Of a stretch of DNA of 64,000 nucleotides, positions 47,656 through 56,476 are shown in pieces. The position numbers and the translations under genes were made by a program. Below the pieces are notes generated by a model. The model was not told the DNA's origin and searched no databases. It was given only the letters and a program-made list of their open reading frames with translations. How positions within the stretch are numbered: the first letter of the stretch is position 1; each line of letters begins with the position of its first letter. Source of the stretch: Palsa-1033 sp963735455 (GTDB taxonomy: Bacteria > Chloroflexota > Limnocylindria > Limnocylindrales > CSP1-4); contig CAVTKZ010000001.1 of assembly GCA_963735455.1 (NCBI GenBank), positions 186,001 through 250,000 on the forward strand, given 5' to 3'.

Positions 47656-48087
47656 ATGCCCCGTGGCTTTGAAGCAACCCGGACGATTTGCATTGCCGCT
47701 TCGCCGGCGCGGGTCTGGGCGACCCTGACCGAGCCGGACCTCGTCCGGCAGTACATGCATGGCACGAACCTGGCCACGAGCTGGGTCGTGGGCGAGCCGA
47801 TCACCTGGTCCGGCGAGTGGAAAGGCAAGTCGTACGTGGACAAGGGCACCGTGCTCGAGGTCGACCCCGTCCAGCACCTGCGCTACACCCACTGGAGCCC
47901 GATGGGCGGCAGCGAGGACATGCCCGAGAACTACCACACGGTCGCCTTCGACCTGGCCGCCGATGGCGCCGGGACGAGGCTCAGCCTGACCCAGGACAAC
48001 AACCCGACGCAGGCCGAGGCCGATGCGATGGCCGAGAACAACTGGGGTCCGATGCTCGACGGCCTGAAGGCAACCGCCGAGGCGTAG
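47656..48087 (+). CDS. SRPBCC/AHSA1-like domain protein
   Basis: The 143-residue protein is a single START/AHSA1-type domain: FEATRTICIAASPARVWATLTEPDLVRQYMHGTNLATSWVVGEPITWSGEWKGKSYVDKGTVLEVDPVQHLRYTHWSP, ending in NNWGPMLDGLKATAEA. The 'aspaeVWatLtdPdlv' start and the 'G.V.evdP...L.ytw' middle are the family signature. The fold binds hydrophobic ligands or Hsp90-type partners. The ligand is unknown. It follows the regulator pair closely. Confidence 0.85.
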   Translation: MPRGFEATRTICIAASPARVWATLTEPDLVRQYMHGTNLATSWVVGEPITWSGEWKGKSYVDKGTVLEVDPVQHLRYTHWSPMGGSEDMPENYHTVAFDLAADGAGTRLSLTQDNNPTQAEADAMAENNWGPMLDGLKATAEA

Positions 48088-48131
48088 AGGCCGAGGCGTA
48101 ACCGACAGCGCCCAGGACGCCGGCGCCGGAC

Positions 48132-48584
48132 CTAGGCCAGCTCGACCTCGGCTCGCTGGCGGAGGTAGCTCACGAGGTGAGCCCGGTCGCCAAAGGCGAT
48201 GTAGGCATGCACCCGGCGCTCGGTCGGACCGGTGAACGGCGGCCAGGCCGGCTGGCGGCTCTTGCGACCGTTGCGAGCCCGGTCGGCCCGTCCGGCCGAG
48301 GGGACTGAGGCGGCCGGCGTGCTCGACGACGAGACGGGTCCCCGTTCCGACCCGGCGCTCGGGTGCCTGGTCCACGGGCGGGTGTCGGCCGCGATCTCGG
48401 CATGCAGGGCATAGGCCATGATCTCGTCCGGCCAGAACCGGCGCTCGCCGCCGGTCGAGACCAGGACGGGGCTTAGCTCGCCCGACTTGACCAATCCGTC
48501 GACCGATTTCGGACTCAGGTCGAGCCGGACGCCAACCTGTTCGCGGGTCAGCAGGCCGAGGGGCGAGGCAGCTGGGTAGGTCAT
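48132..48584 (-). CDS. helix-turn-helix (excisionase-like) protein
   Basis: From ATG 48584 the protein has about 150 residues; an in-frame start at 48620 adds 12. The N-terminal LLTREQVGVRLDLSPKSVDGLVKSGELSPVLVSTGGERRFWPDEIMAYAL is a MerR/excisionase-type winged helix. A Ser/Pro/Arg-rich linker and a C-terminal segment HAYIAFGDRAHLVSYLRQRAEVEL follow. No integrase or phage gene is adjacent, so it is more likely a small regulator than an excisionase. It is divergent from the diguanylate cyclase gene, whose upstream region holds two CGTAATGAC repeats. Confidence 0.7.
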   Translation of the reverse strand: MTYPAASPLGLLTREQVGVRLDLSPKSVDGLVKSGELSPVLVSTGGERRFWPDEIMAYALHAEIAADTRPWTRHPSAGSERGPVSSSSTPAASVPSAGRADRARNGRKSRQPAWPPFTGPTERRVHAYIAFGDRAHLVSYLRQRAEVELA

Positions 48585-48783
48585 CTCCCGAGAATGGCCC
48601 GCATCGGGCGCCCCGGACACTGGCCAAAGGTCATTTGGGGCGCCCGCGCCGGCTCGTGCTCAGATGACAGGACGTAATGACGAGGCGTAATGACAGCCTC
48701 GGGACCTGCCTCCAGTTTGAGGTCGATTTCAAGGCCGCTGGGCCCTGCTGTCACCGTACTCGTGCGGTTTTGGGGGGTCTGCG

Positions 48784-49884
48784 ATGAATAGGAATGGTCA
48801 CGGAGCCAAGCCGGCACGCTCGCTCGACCCGGAGCAGGCGGCGCCCCTCATCGTCGACCCGCAGCCTGCCTTCTCCGCCGACCAGCTGGTGTCCACCTAC
48901 GACTGGTCGCTGGCCGATACGGACCAGTCCATCTCGGATGCCGACCAGACCCGATCCGACGCGGACCAGGCCGCCTCTGAGCTCGACCAGGCCAGCGCCG
49001 ACCGCGACCAGCGAGCCTCGGACCATGACCAGGACACCGCCGATCGGACCCATTCCGAGATGGCCCATGTCAGCCCTGCCGCGGAGGTCGCCTATCGGAC
49101 GGCTCGCGACGACCGGGCGACCGGATCGCTGGCCCGGATCCGGAACCGGCTGTGGCGAACCGGCGCGTCTCGCGATCGCGAGGTCAGCGCGACCGAGCGC
49201 GATCGCAACGCGGCGGCCCGGGACCGGGGCGCCCAGGTCGCCAATGCCCAGGTCGTCAGCCTGGCCCGCTCGATCACCGATCCCGACGGCGACCTGCTGC
49301 GCCGCCTTGACGAGCTGAGCGTCGTCGCCGCAGCTGCCCGCGCCCGAGCGGCGCTTGATCGAGAGCGGGCCGCAGAAGAGCGAGCCGGCGCCGCGCGCGA
49401 GCGGGCCCGCCTGGAGGCCGAGTTGCGCCTCGCCCATCTCGACCAGCTGACCGGCACGTACCGCCGGGAGATGGGCCAGATGGCCCTCAGCCAGGAGATC
49501 GATCGCGCCCGCCGCTCCGACGGCCGCTTCGTGGTCGCCTTCGTCGACGTCGACGGGCTCAAGGAGATCAACGACCGCGACGGCCACGCCGCCGGCGATC
49601 GGGTCCTCCAGTCGGTGGCCAAGGCGATCCGGACCAGCCTGCGCTCCTTCGATCCGATCATCCGCTACGGCGGCGACGAGTTCGTCTGCGGCCTGAGCGG
49701 CGCCGATCTGTCCGACGCCCAGCGCCGCTTCAGCTCGATCGAGCAGGCGATCCGGGCCGATGCCAAGGTCGGGATCAGCGTGGGCCTCGCGGTGCTCGGC
49801 TCGGGTGACACCGCCGGCGCCCTGACCGAACGGGCCGATGCCGCGATGCTCCAGATCAAGGCCCAGCACCACATGCGGTTGTAG
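48784..49884 (+). CDS. diguanylate cyclase with N-terminal Asp-Gln heptad repeats
   Basis: The 366-residue protein has two parts. Residues about 31-88 consist of heptads carrying DQ at the third and fourth positions (DTDQSIS, DADQTRS, DADQAAS, ELDQASA, DRDQRAS, DHDQDTA), followed by an Arg/Glu-rich coiled coil. Residues about 205-366 are a GGDEF domain (LDQLTGTYRR, FVDVDGLKEINDRDGHAAGD, YGGDEF) with the inhibitory I-site RSFD five residues before GGDEF. It should make cyclic-di-GMP with product inhibition. It heads the eight-gene signalling operon, eight bases before the PAS kinase. Confidence 0.9.
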   Translation: MNRNGHGAKPARSLDPEQAAPLIVDPQPAFSADQLVSTYDWSLADTDQSISDADQTRSDADQAASELDQASADRDQRASDHDQDTADRTHSEMAHVSPAAEVAYRTARDDRATGSLARIRNRLWRTGASRDREVSATERDRNAAARDRGAQVANAQVVSLARSITDPDGDLLRRLDELSVVAAAARARAALDRERAAEERAGAARERARLEAELRLAHLDQLTGTYRREMGQMALSQEIDRARRSDGRFVVAFVDVDGLKEINDRDGHAAGDRVLQSVAKAIRTSLRSFDPIIRYGGDEFVCGLSGADLSDAQRRFSSIEQAIRADAKVGISVGLAVLGSGDTAGALTERADAAMLQIKAQHHMRL

Positions 49885-49892
49885 GTGTCGCC

Positions 49893-52547
49893 GTGGTGAC
49901 CGAATCGAGAAGCCGGCCCAGCCGCCGGGCGCGGGCCGACGCCACCGAGGATCCCTACCGGGTCCTGGTCCAGAGCGTCCATGAGTACGCCCTGGTGGTG
50001 CTTGCGCCCGATGGCCAGATCGTGAGCTGGAATCCTGGGGCCGAGCGGATGACCGGGCGAACCGCGCAGGAGGTGATCGGCAGCAACTACGCCCAATCGT
50101 TCTCGGCAATCGACATCCAGCGCCAGCAGCCCGCAGAGATCCTGCGCCTCGCGGCCGAAGCCGGGACATACGAGGAGCAGGGCCTCCGCCTGCGCAAGAA
50201 CGGCTCGCGCTACATCGCCCGGACAACGTTCACCGCACTCCGGGATCCGGCTGGAGGCCTGACCGGCTACTCAGTCGTCAGCGGCACCGTCGACGACAGC
50301 TCCCAGTCCGAGGGCCGCTATCGGGGCCTGCTCGAGGCGGCCCCCGACGCGATGGTCGTGGTCAACCCGGCCGGCGAGATCGTCCTGCTCAACGTCCAGG
50401 CCGAGAAGCAGTTCGGCTATCGCCGCGACGAGCTCGTCGGCCAGCCGGTCACCAACATCATCCCCGAGGGCTTCGCCGAGCGGCTGATCGCCGACGAGCT
50501 GCGGACCACCGAGGAGGCCCTGGCCCAGGTGATCGGGACCGGGATCGAGCTGGTCGCCCTGCGCAAGGACAAGACCGAGTTCCCGATCGAGCTGATGCTC
50601 AGCCCGCTCCAGAGCGCCGAGGGGATCCTGGTCACCGCCGCGATCCGGGACATCAGCGTGCGCAAGGCGGCCGAGGTCTTCCTGGCCCAGTCCGAGGGCC
50701 GCTATCGGGGCCTGCTCGAGGCGGCCCCCGACGCGATGGTCGTGGTCAACCCGGCCGGCGAGATCGTCCTGCTCAACGTCCAGGCCGAGAAGCAGTTCGG
50801 CTATCGCCGCGACGAGCTCGTCGGCCAGCCGGTCACCAACATCATCCCCGAGGGCTTCGCCGAGCGGCTGATCGCCGACGAGCTGCGGACCACCGAGGAG
50901 GCCCTGGCCCAGGTGATCGGGACCGGGATCGAGCTGGTCGCCCTGCGCAAGGACAAGACCGAGTTCCCGATCGAGCTGATGCTCAGCCCGCTCCAGAGCG
51001 CCGAGGGGATCCTGGTCACCGCCGCGATCCGGGACATCAGCGTGCGCAAGGCGGCCGAGGTCTTCCTGGCCCAGTCCGAGGGCCGCTATCGGGGCCTGCT
51101 CGAGGCGGCCCCCGACGCGATGGTCGTGGTCAACCCGGCCGGCGAGATCGTCCTGCTCAACGTCCAGGCCGAGAAGCAGTTCGGCTATCGCCGCGACGAG
51201 CTCGTCGGCCAGCCGGTCACCAACATCATCCCCGAGGGCTTCGCCGAGCGGCTGATCGCCGACGAGCTGCGGACCACCGAGGAGGCCCTGGCCCAGGTGA
51301 TCGGGACCGGGATCGAGCTGGTCGCCCTGCGCAAGGACAAGACCGAGTTCCCGATCGAGCTGATGCTCAGCCCGCTCCAGAGCGCCGAGGGGATCCTGGT
51401 CACCGCCGCGATCCGGGACATCAGCGTGCGCAAGGCGGCCGAGGTCTTCCTGGCCCAGTCCGAGGGCCGCTATCGGGGCCTGCTCGAGGCGGCCCCCGAC
51501 GCGATGGTCGTGGTCAACCCGGCCGGCGAGATCGTCCTGCTCAACGTCCAGGCCGAGAAGCAGTTCGGCTATCGCCGCGACGAGCTCGTCGGCCAGCCGG
51601 TCACCAACATCATCCCCGAGGGCTTCGCCGAGCGGCTGATCGCCGACGAGCTGCGGACCACCGAGGAGGCCCTGGCCCAGGTGATCGGGACCGGGATCGA
51701 GCTGGTCGCCCTGCGCAAGGACAAGACCGAGTTCCCGATCGAGCTGATGCTCAGCCCGCTCCAGAGCGCCGAGGGGATCCTGGTCACCGCCGCGATCCGG
51801 GACATCAGCGTGCGCAAGGCGGCCGAGGAGACACTCGTCTCGACGATCAATGAGCTCGGCCGCTCAAATGAGGAGCTCAGCCAGTTCGCGTACATCGCCT
51901 CGCACGACCTCCAGGAGCCGCTGCGGATGGTCGCCAGCTACACCCAGCTGCTGTCGCGTCGCTACAAGGGCCAACTGGACGCAGATGCCGACGAGTTCAT
52001 CGCCTACGCGGTTGACGGCGCGAACCGGATGCAGCGCCTGATCCAGGACCTGCTGACCTACTCCCGGGTGGGCACCACCGGTGGCGCCCTGGAGCCGGTC
52101 AGCAGCGAGGCAGCCCTGGGGGAGGCGCTCCGCAACCTGACCCGCACGATCGAGGACAGCGGGGCGGTCATCACCCACGACCCACTCCCGACGGTCCTGG
52201 CCGACGAGCTCCAGCTGACCCAGCTCTTCCAGAACCTGGTCGGCAACGCGATCAAGTACCAGGGACCTGGATCTCCGCTCGTCCATGTGGCGGCCACCCG
52301 CAGCCGCCGGAGATGGAACTTCAGCGTCAAGGACAACGGCCTCGGGATCGAGCCCGAGTACTTCGACCGGATCTTTGGGATGTTCCAGCGCCTCCACAAG
52401 CGCGAGGAGTTCGAAGGAACGGGGATCGGCCTGGCGATCTGCAAGAAGATCGTCGAGCGCCACGGCGGAACGATCTCGGTCGAATCCACACCCGGGCTGG
52501 GCTCGACCTTCCACTTCGCCCTGGCAAGCACGGAGAGGCCCGGATGA
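49893..52547 (+). CDS. histidine kinase with one plus four tandem identical PAS domains
   Basis: The GTG at 49893 gives 884 residues. A first divergent PAS domain (about 20-135) precedes four PAS units of 128 residues each (about 137-645) that are identical in protein and DNA. The kinase core follows: FAYIASHDLQEPLRMVASYTQ with the acceptor His near 670, QNLVGNAIKYQ, DNGLGIEPEYFDRIF and GTGIGLAICKKIVERHGG. There are no membrane helices, so it senses a cytosolic signal. No receiver is attached, and the single-domain receiver 50 bases downstream is the obvious phosphate acceptor. The repeats would lengthen the sensor stalk or multiply ligand sites. Confidence 0.9.
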   Translation: MVTESRSRPSRRARADATEDPYRVLVQSVHEYALVVLAPDGQIVSWNPGAERMTGRTAQEVIGSNYAQSFSAIDIQRQQPAEILRLAAEAGTYEEQGLRLRKNGSRYIARTTFTALRDPAGGLTGYSVVSGTVDDSSQSEGRYRGLLEAAPDAMVVVNPAGEIVLLNVQAEKQFGYRRDELVGQPVTNIIPEGFAERLIADELRTTEEALAQVIGTGIELVALRKDKTEFPIELMLSPLQSAEGILVTAAIRDISVRKAAEVFLAQSEGRYRGLLEAAPDAMVVVNPAGEIVLLNVQAEKQFGYRRDELVGQPVTNIIPEGFAERLIADELRTTEEALAQVIGTGIELVALRKDKTEFPIELMLSPLQSAEGILVTAAIRDISVRKAAEVFLAQSEGRYRGLLEAAPDAMVVVNPAGEIVLLNVQAEKQFGYRRDELVGQPVTNIIPEGFAERLIADELRTTEEALAQVIGTGIELVALRKDKTEFPIELMLSPLQSAEGILVTAAIRDISVRKAAEVFLAQSEGRYRGLLEAAPDAMVVVNPAGEIVLLNVQAEKQFGYRRDELVGQPVTNIIPEGFAERLIADELRTTEEALAQVIGTGIELVALRKDKTEFPIELMLSPLQSAEGILVTAAIRDISVRKAAEETLVSTINELGRSNEELSQFAYIASHDLQEPLRMVASYTQLLSRRYKGQLDADADEFIAYAVDGANRMQRLIQDLLTYSRVGTTGGALEPVSSEAALGEALRNLTRTIEDSGAVITHDPLPTVLADELQLTQLFQNLVGNAIKYQGPGSPLVHVAATRSRRRWNFSVKDNGLGIEPEYFDRIFGMFQRLHKREEFEGTGIGLAICKKIVERHGGTISVESTPGLGSTFHFALASTERPG
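50302..51828 (+). repeat. four-copy 384-base perfect tandem repeat inside the PAS kinase gene
   Basis: The unit is 384 bases (128 codons) and copies start at 50304, 50688, 51072 and 51456. By eye they are identical at every base. Identity begins at 50302 and ends at 51828, where the last copy reads into the kinase linker. The unit is an exact PAS domain plus linker, so copy-number change keeps the frame. Confidence 0.93.
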
Positions 52548-52597
52548 CGGCGACCCCATTCGATCTTTCACGTCAGATCTCAGAGGAAGGATTTCCC

Positions 52598-53029
52598 ATG
52601 ACGGTTCTACTCGTTGAGGACAGCCCCGGCGATGTCCGCCTGACCCAGGAAGCCTTCCGGGAAGCCAACCGGCTGATCGACCTGCGCGTCGCGAACGACG
52701 GCGTCGAGGCGATGGCGTTCCTGAAGCGGGAGGGCACCCACGCCGACGCGCCCCGCCCGGACCTGATCCTGCTGGACCTGAACCTGCCCCGGATGGACGG
52801 CCGCGAGGTCCTGGCCCATATCAAGGCCGACGACAGCCTCAAGCGGATCCCGACCGTGATCCTGACGACGTCGGAAGCGGAGGTCGACATCGTCCGCAGC
52901 TATGAGCTCCAGGCCAACGCCTACCTCAGCAAGCCGGTCCAGCTCGATGCCTTCGAGTCTCTGGTCAAGAGCATCAACGATTTCTGGCTGGCCACCGTGC
53001 GTCTCCCGCAGCAGCGCCACGTCACGTGA
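52598..53029 (+). CDS. single-domain response regulator (Rcp1-like)
   Basis: The ATG at 52598 follows GAGGAAGG and gives 143 residues, just a receiver domain: VLLVEDSPGDVRLTQEAF, acceptor Asp in LILLDLNLPRMDG, Thr in VILTTS and Lys in YLSKPVQLDAF. Insertion HADAPRPD and the C-terminal FWLATVRLP are typical of phytochrome-partner receivers of the Rcp1 group. It lies between two kinases whose HisKA motifs both read ASHDLQEPLR, so it could accept phosphate from either. Its stop overlaps the next start by GTGA. Confidence 0.92.
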   Translation: MTVLLVEDSPGDVRLTQEAFREANRLIDLRVANDGVEAMAFLKREGTHADAPRPDLILLDLNLPRMDGREVLAHIKADDSLKRIPTVILTTSEAEVDIVRSYELQANAYLSKPVQLDAFESLVKSINDFWLATVRLPQQRHVT

Positions 53030-54594
53030 CCGACCGGGGGGCGACCCGACTCCTGCTCGTCGAGGACAACCCGGGCGATGCCCGCCTCCTGCGCGAGATG
53101 TTCAACGAGCGCGGCGCGTTGCGGACCGAGTTCACCCATGTCGAGCGGATGGTCGAAGCCGAGGCGCACCTCGCGGCCCACGTGGTCGACCTGATCCTGC
53201 TCGACCTGCAGCTGCCGGATGCGCACGGACTGGACGCCGTCCGGCGCGCCCGGGCGGCGGCCCCGCGGGTGCCCCTTGTCGTACTCACCGGCACGGACGA
53301 CGAAGCGCTGGCGATGCGCACGCTCCAGGCGGGCGCCCAGGACTACCTGGTCAAGGGCCAGATCGAAGCGCGTAACCTGCAGCGCGGGCTGCGCTATGCG
53401 ATCGAGCGCAAGACGCTCGAGGAGGCGCTCTTCGTCGAGAAGGAGCGCGCCGAGGTCACCCTGCGCAGCATCGGTGAAGCGGTCGTCTGCACCGATCTCG
53501 CCGGGGTTGTCACGTTCCTCAACGGGGTGGCCGAGCGGCTCGTTGGCTGGACCTGGCCCGAGGCCAGCGGGCGCTCGATGGCCGAGGTCGTCAAGATCGT
53601 CGATGCCTCCAACAAGCGAGTCGTGCTCAAGCCGATGGAGCTGGCGATCGGCAAGGACCAGACCAGCCACCTGCCGACCAATTCGGTCCTGATCCGGCGC
53701 GACGGTGCCGAGATCGCGATCGACGACACGATCTCCCCGATCCACGACGATCTCGGCCACGTGACGGGCGCGGTGATCGTCTTCCGGGATGTCAGCGTGG
53801 CCCGCTCGATGTCACTCCACCTGCAGGCGGTCGACGCCGAGCTGGAGCGCAGCAACCGCGAGCTGCAGGACTTCGCCACGATCGCCTCCCACGACCTGCA
53901 GGAGCCGTTGCGCAAGATCCGGGCCTTCGGGGACCGGCTCGAGGAGCAGTCGTCGGGGGTCCTTGATCCCGAATCGGAGGACTACCTGCGCCGGATGCGC
54001 AACGCGGCAGCGCGGATGCAGTCGCTGATCGACGACCTGCTCGAGTACTCCCGGATCACGATGCGGCCGGAGCCGCCCGAGCCGGTCGACCTGGGCCTGG
54101 TCGTCTCGGAGGTCCTGACCGACCTCGACGAGCGGATCCGGACGTCGAGGGGCCAGGTGGTGGTTGGGCCGTTGCCGACGCTCCTGGCCAGCCCCCTCCA
54201 GATGCGCCAGCTCTTCCAGAACCTGATCGCCAATGCCCTGAAGTTCCATCCCGACGGGGTAGCCCCCGAGGTCCATGTCGAGGCCAGTGAGCGCGGCGCA
54301 CTGACCGGCAAGCGCCGGCGATCAGGGACCGCTGCGGTTTGGGAGATCCAGGTCCGCGACAACGGGATCGGCTTCGAGGAGAAGCACATCGAGAAGATCT
54401 TCGCCCCATTCCAGCGGCTCAACGGCCGGCAGGCCTACGAAGGCACCGGCATGGGCCTGGCGATCTGCCGCCGGATCGTGGCCCTCGGCGGTGGCACGAT
54501 CACGGCCCGCTCCCAGCCAGGCGCCGGGGCGACCTTCGTGGTGACCCTGCCCGAGATGCCCGGCGGCCAGGTCCTGATGGCGCTGCCGGCATGA
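53026..54594 (+). CDS. REC-PAS-histidine kinase
   Basis: The 522-residue protein has an N-terminal receiver (RLLLVEDNPGDARLLREMF, Asp in LILLDLQLPDAHG, Lys in YLVKGQI), a PAS domain (about 145-270), then HisKA (FATIASHDLQEPLRKIRAF) and an ATPase domain (QNLIANALKFHPDG, DNGIGFEEKHIEKIF, GTGMGLAICRRIVALGGG). The receiver-first order means the kinase can be set by upstream phosphotransfer. Its REC-PAS half closely resembles that of the GGDEF-EAL protein at 56477. It overlaps receiver genes at both ends. Confidence 0.92.
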   Translation: MTDRGATRLLLVEDNPGDARLLREMFNERGALRTEFTHVERMVEAEAHLAAHVVDLILLDLQLPDAHGLDAVRRARAAAPRVPLVVLTGTDDEALAMRTLQAGAQDYLVKGQIEARNLQRGLRYAIERKTLEEALFVEKERAEVTLRSIGEAVVCTDLAGVVTFLNGVAERLVGWTWPEASGRSMAEVVKIVDASNKRVVLKPMELAIGKDQTSHLPTNSVLIRRDGAEIAIDDTISPIHDDLGHVTGAVIVFRDVSVARSMSLHLQAVDAELERSNRELQDFATIASHDLQEPLRKIRAFGDRLEEQSSGVLDPESEDYLRRMRNAAARMQSLIDDLLEYSRITMRPEPPEPVDLGLVVSEVLTDLDERIRTSRGQVVVGPLPTLLASPLQMRQLFQNLIANALKFHPDGVAPEVHVEASERGALTGKRRRSGTAAVWEIQVRDNGIGFEEKHIEKIFAPFQRLNGRQAYEGTGMGLAICRRIVALGGGTITARSQPGAGATFVVTLPEMPGGQVLMALPA

Positions 54595-55046
54595 GGAAGC
54601 AACTGCCGACCGTCGTCCTGTACGCCGAGGACGACCCTGACGACCGGCTCCTGGCCGAGATGGCCCACCGCGACAGTGGCGCGACCAGCCCCCTGGTCTT
54701 CGTGGCCGACGGCTCGGAGGCCTTGGAATACCTGCGCGGGACGGGCCGCCATGCCGATCGGGCCGGCGAGCCCCGGCCGTCGATCCTGCTCCTCGATCTG
54801 AACATGCCGGCGATGGGCGGCCTGGAGACCCTCCGGATCATCCGGGCCGACCCCCTGCTCCACCGGATGCCGGTCGTGATCCTGACCACCTCGGGCGCGA
54901 TCGAGGACATCGATCGGAGCTACGACGCCGGCGCCAATTCGTACGTCGTCAAGCCGTCGGCGTTCGGCAGTCTCGTCCAGCTCTTCGACCGCCTGTACGG
55001 CTTCTGGTTCCAGGTGAGCTCCCTGCCACGTGAGGTTCCCTCGTGA
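54591..55046 (+). CDS. single-domain response regulator
   Basis: The ATG at 54591 overlaps the kinase stop and gives 151 residues of receiver: VVLYAEDDPDDRLLAEMA, acceptor Asp in ILLLDLNMPAMGG, Thr in VILTTSG and Lys in YVVKPSAFGSL. Like the other small receiver it ends with LYGFWFQVSSLP, a C-terminal Phe/Trp segment common to Rcp1-type proteins. It is probably a phosphate shuttle between this operon's kinases and its REC-containing effectors. The stop overlaps the next start by GTGA. Confidence 0.9.
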   Translation: MRKQLPTVVLYAEDDPDDRLLAEMAHRDSGATSPLVFVADGSEALEYLRGTGRHADRAGEPRPSILLLDLNMPAMGGLETLRIIRADPLLHRMPVVILTTSGAIEDIDRSYDAGANSYVVKPSAFGSLVQLFDRLYGFWFQVSSLPREVPS

Positions 55047-56461
55047 AACTGCCCTTTGCCATCAATCCCACCATCGGCATCCCGATCTGGGCCGTCGGCA
55101 GCGGCGACCCGATTCACATCCTGCTGGTCGACGACGACGACGACGAGGCCAAGCTGACCCGCTCGCTGCTAGGCCGCGTCCAGGACGTCAACTACGAGCT
55201 GGACTGGGTGCCGACCTTCGGCGACGGCCTGGCCTCGATCGCTCGCGATGAGCACGACGCCTACCTGATCGATCACCAGCTCGGCGGCCAGACCGGCGTC
55301 GAGCTGGTCCGCGAGGCGCGCCGGGCGGGCAGCCTGGCGGCCCTGATCATGCTCACCGGCCAGCGCGACCGGGCGACCGACATGGCGGCCATGGACGCCG
55401 GTGCCACCGATTTCCTGATGAAGGGCAAGACCGACGCGGCGATGCTCGACCGGACCCTGCGCTACTCGATCAGCCAGGTGGCGATGGTCTCCAACCTGGA
55501 ACGTTCGCGCAGCCAGATGACCGGGTTGGAGGAGCTCGGCCGGATCCTTGTCCGCGACGGCCCGACTCCGACCACGATCTCGCGCGTCGTGGACCTGATC
55601 GTGGAGCGTTTCGGCCTGAGCCAGGTCGCGATCTACCTGACCCACGGCGATACGCTCTACCTGGCCGGCCAGCACGGCTATCCGCATCCGCTGCTGAGCA
55701 TCAGCCGGCGCGATGCCAGCGTCGATCGGGTCGCTCGAGCCCGCCAGCCGATCTTCATCCCGAGCCTCAGCCCGGAGCCCTTTGCCCGCGACGCCCGGGA
55801 GGCGATCGCAACCGAGCTGTCGGTGCCCCTCGTGGTCGCCGGCGAGCTGATGGGCCTGCTCAACGTGGCCAGCCCGGTCGCGGCGCCGATCGGCGAGCAG
55901 GACTACGCGGCGATCCGGCTGGTCGCCGACCGGCTGACCGTGGCCCTCGAGGTCACCCATGAGCGAGAGGCCAACGAGGACCGCCTGGCGGCGGCCCGCC
56001 AGCAGGTCCTCAACGCCGATCGGGCGGCCGTCGAAGGGCTGACCGACCCCGAGACCCTGGTCTACCGGCGACCGATGCTGGAGCCGTTGATCGAGACGGC
56101 GATCGCGGCGTCGAACCCGCGCAGTCGGAAGCTGGGCCTGCTGATCGCCGGCGCGGCCGGCGACGAAGTTGACCCGGACTTCATGGTCCGGTTCGCGTCG
56201 CAGGCCGAGGCGGCCTTCGGGACCCGACCCAGGGTGCGCTTCGGCGAATCCCAACTGGCCGTCCTCTTTTGCGCGACCGACGCGGCGGTCGCCCGCTCGG
56301 AAGTGGCCGACCTGCTGGCCCTGGCCGCTTCGGAGGGCCTCCGGATCTCGGGTGGCTTTGCCCCGCTCGGCCCGAAGGCTGGCACGGCCGACCTGCTCGC
56401 CGCCGCCGAGGCCAGCCTGGTCCTTGCCCTGCGGGTCGGGCCGGGCACGATCATCGGCTGA
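55043..56461 (+). CDS. REC-GAF protein with a C-terminal domain of uncertain type
   Basis: The 472-residue protein has a receiver (HILLVDDDDDEAKLTRSLL, Asp in AYLIDHQLGG, Thr in IMLTGQ, Lys in FLMKGKTD) and a GAF domain (about 165-310; FGLSQVAIYLTHGDTLYLAGQHG, LSVPLVVAGELMGLLNVASP). The C-terminal 130 residues (LVYRRPMLEPLIETAI, RVRFGESQLAVLFCATDA, AEASLVLALRVGPGTII) follow the strand order of a GGDEF domain but lack GGDEF. It may be a degenerate, GTP-binding or purely structural output. It sits in the middle of the operon. Confidence 0.82.
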   Translation: MKLPFAINPTIGIPIWAVGSGDPIHILLVDDDDDEAKLTRSLLGRVQDVNYELDWVPTFGDGLASIARDEHDAYLIDHQLGGQTGVELVREARRAGSLAALIMLTGQRDRATDMAAMDAGATDFLMKGKTDAAMLDRTLRYSISQVAMVSNLERSRSQMTGLEELGRILVRDGPTPTTISRVVDLIVERFGLSQVAIYLTHGDTLYLAGQHGYPHPLLSISRRDASVDRVARARQPIFIPSLSPEPFARDAREAIATELSVPLVVAGELMGLLNVASPVAAPIGEQDYAAIRLVADRLTVALEVTHEREANEDRLAAARQQVLNADRAAVEGLTDPETLVYRRPMLEPLIETAIAASNPRSRKLGLLIAGAAGDEVDPDFMVRFASQAEAAFGTRPRVRFGESQLAVLFCATDAAVARSEVADLLALAASEGLRISGGFAPLGPKAGTADLLAAAEASLVLALRVGPGTIIG

Positions 56462-56476
56462 GCCGATGGCCCACCA

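Noticed and set aside
48132..48584. Excisionase of an integrated element
   Set aside because: The helix-turn-helix resembles excisionases, but no integrase, attachment repeat, phage or transposon gene is nearby.
50302..51828. CRISPR array or mobile repeat
   Set aside because: The repeats are 384 bases with no spacers, are in frame, and encode PAS domains, so they are protein-domain repeats.
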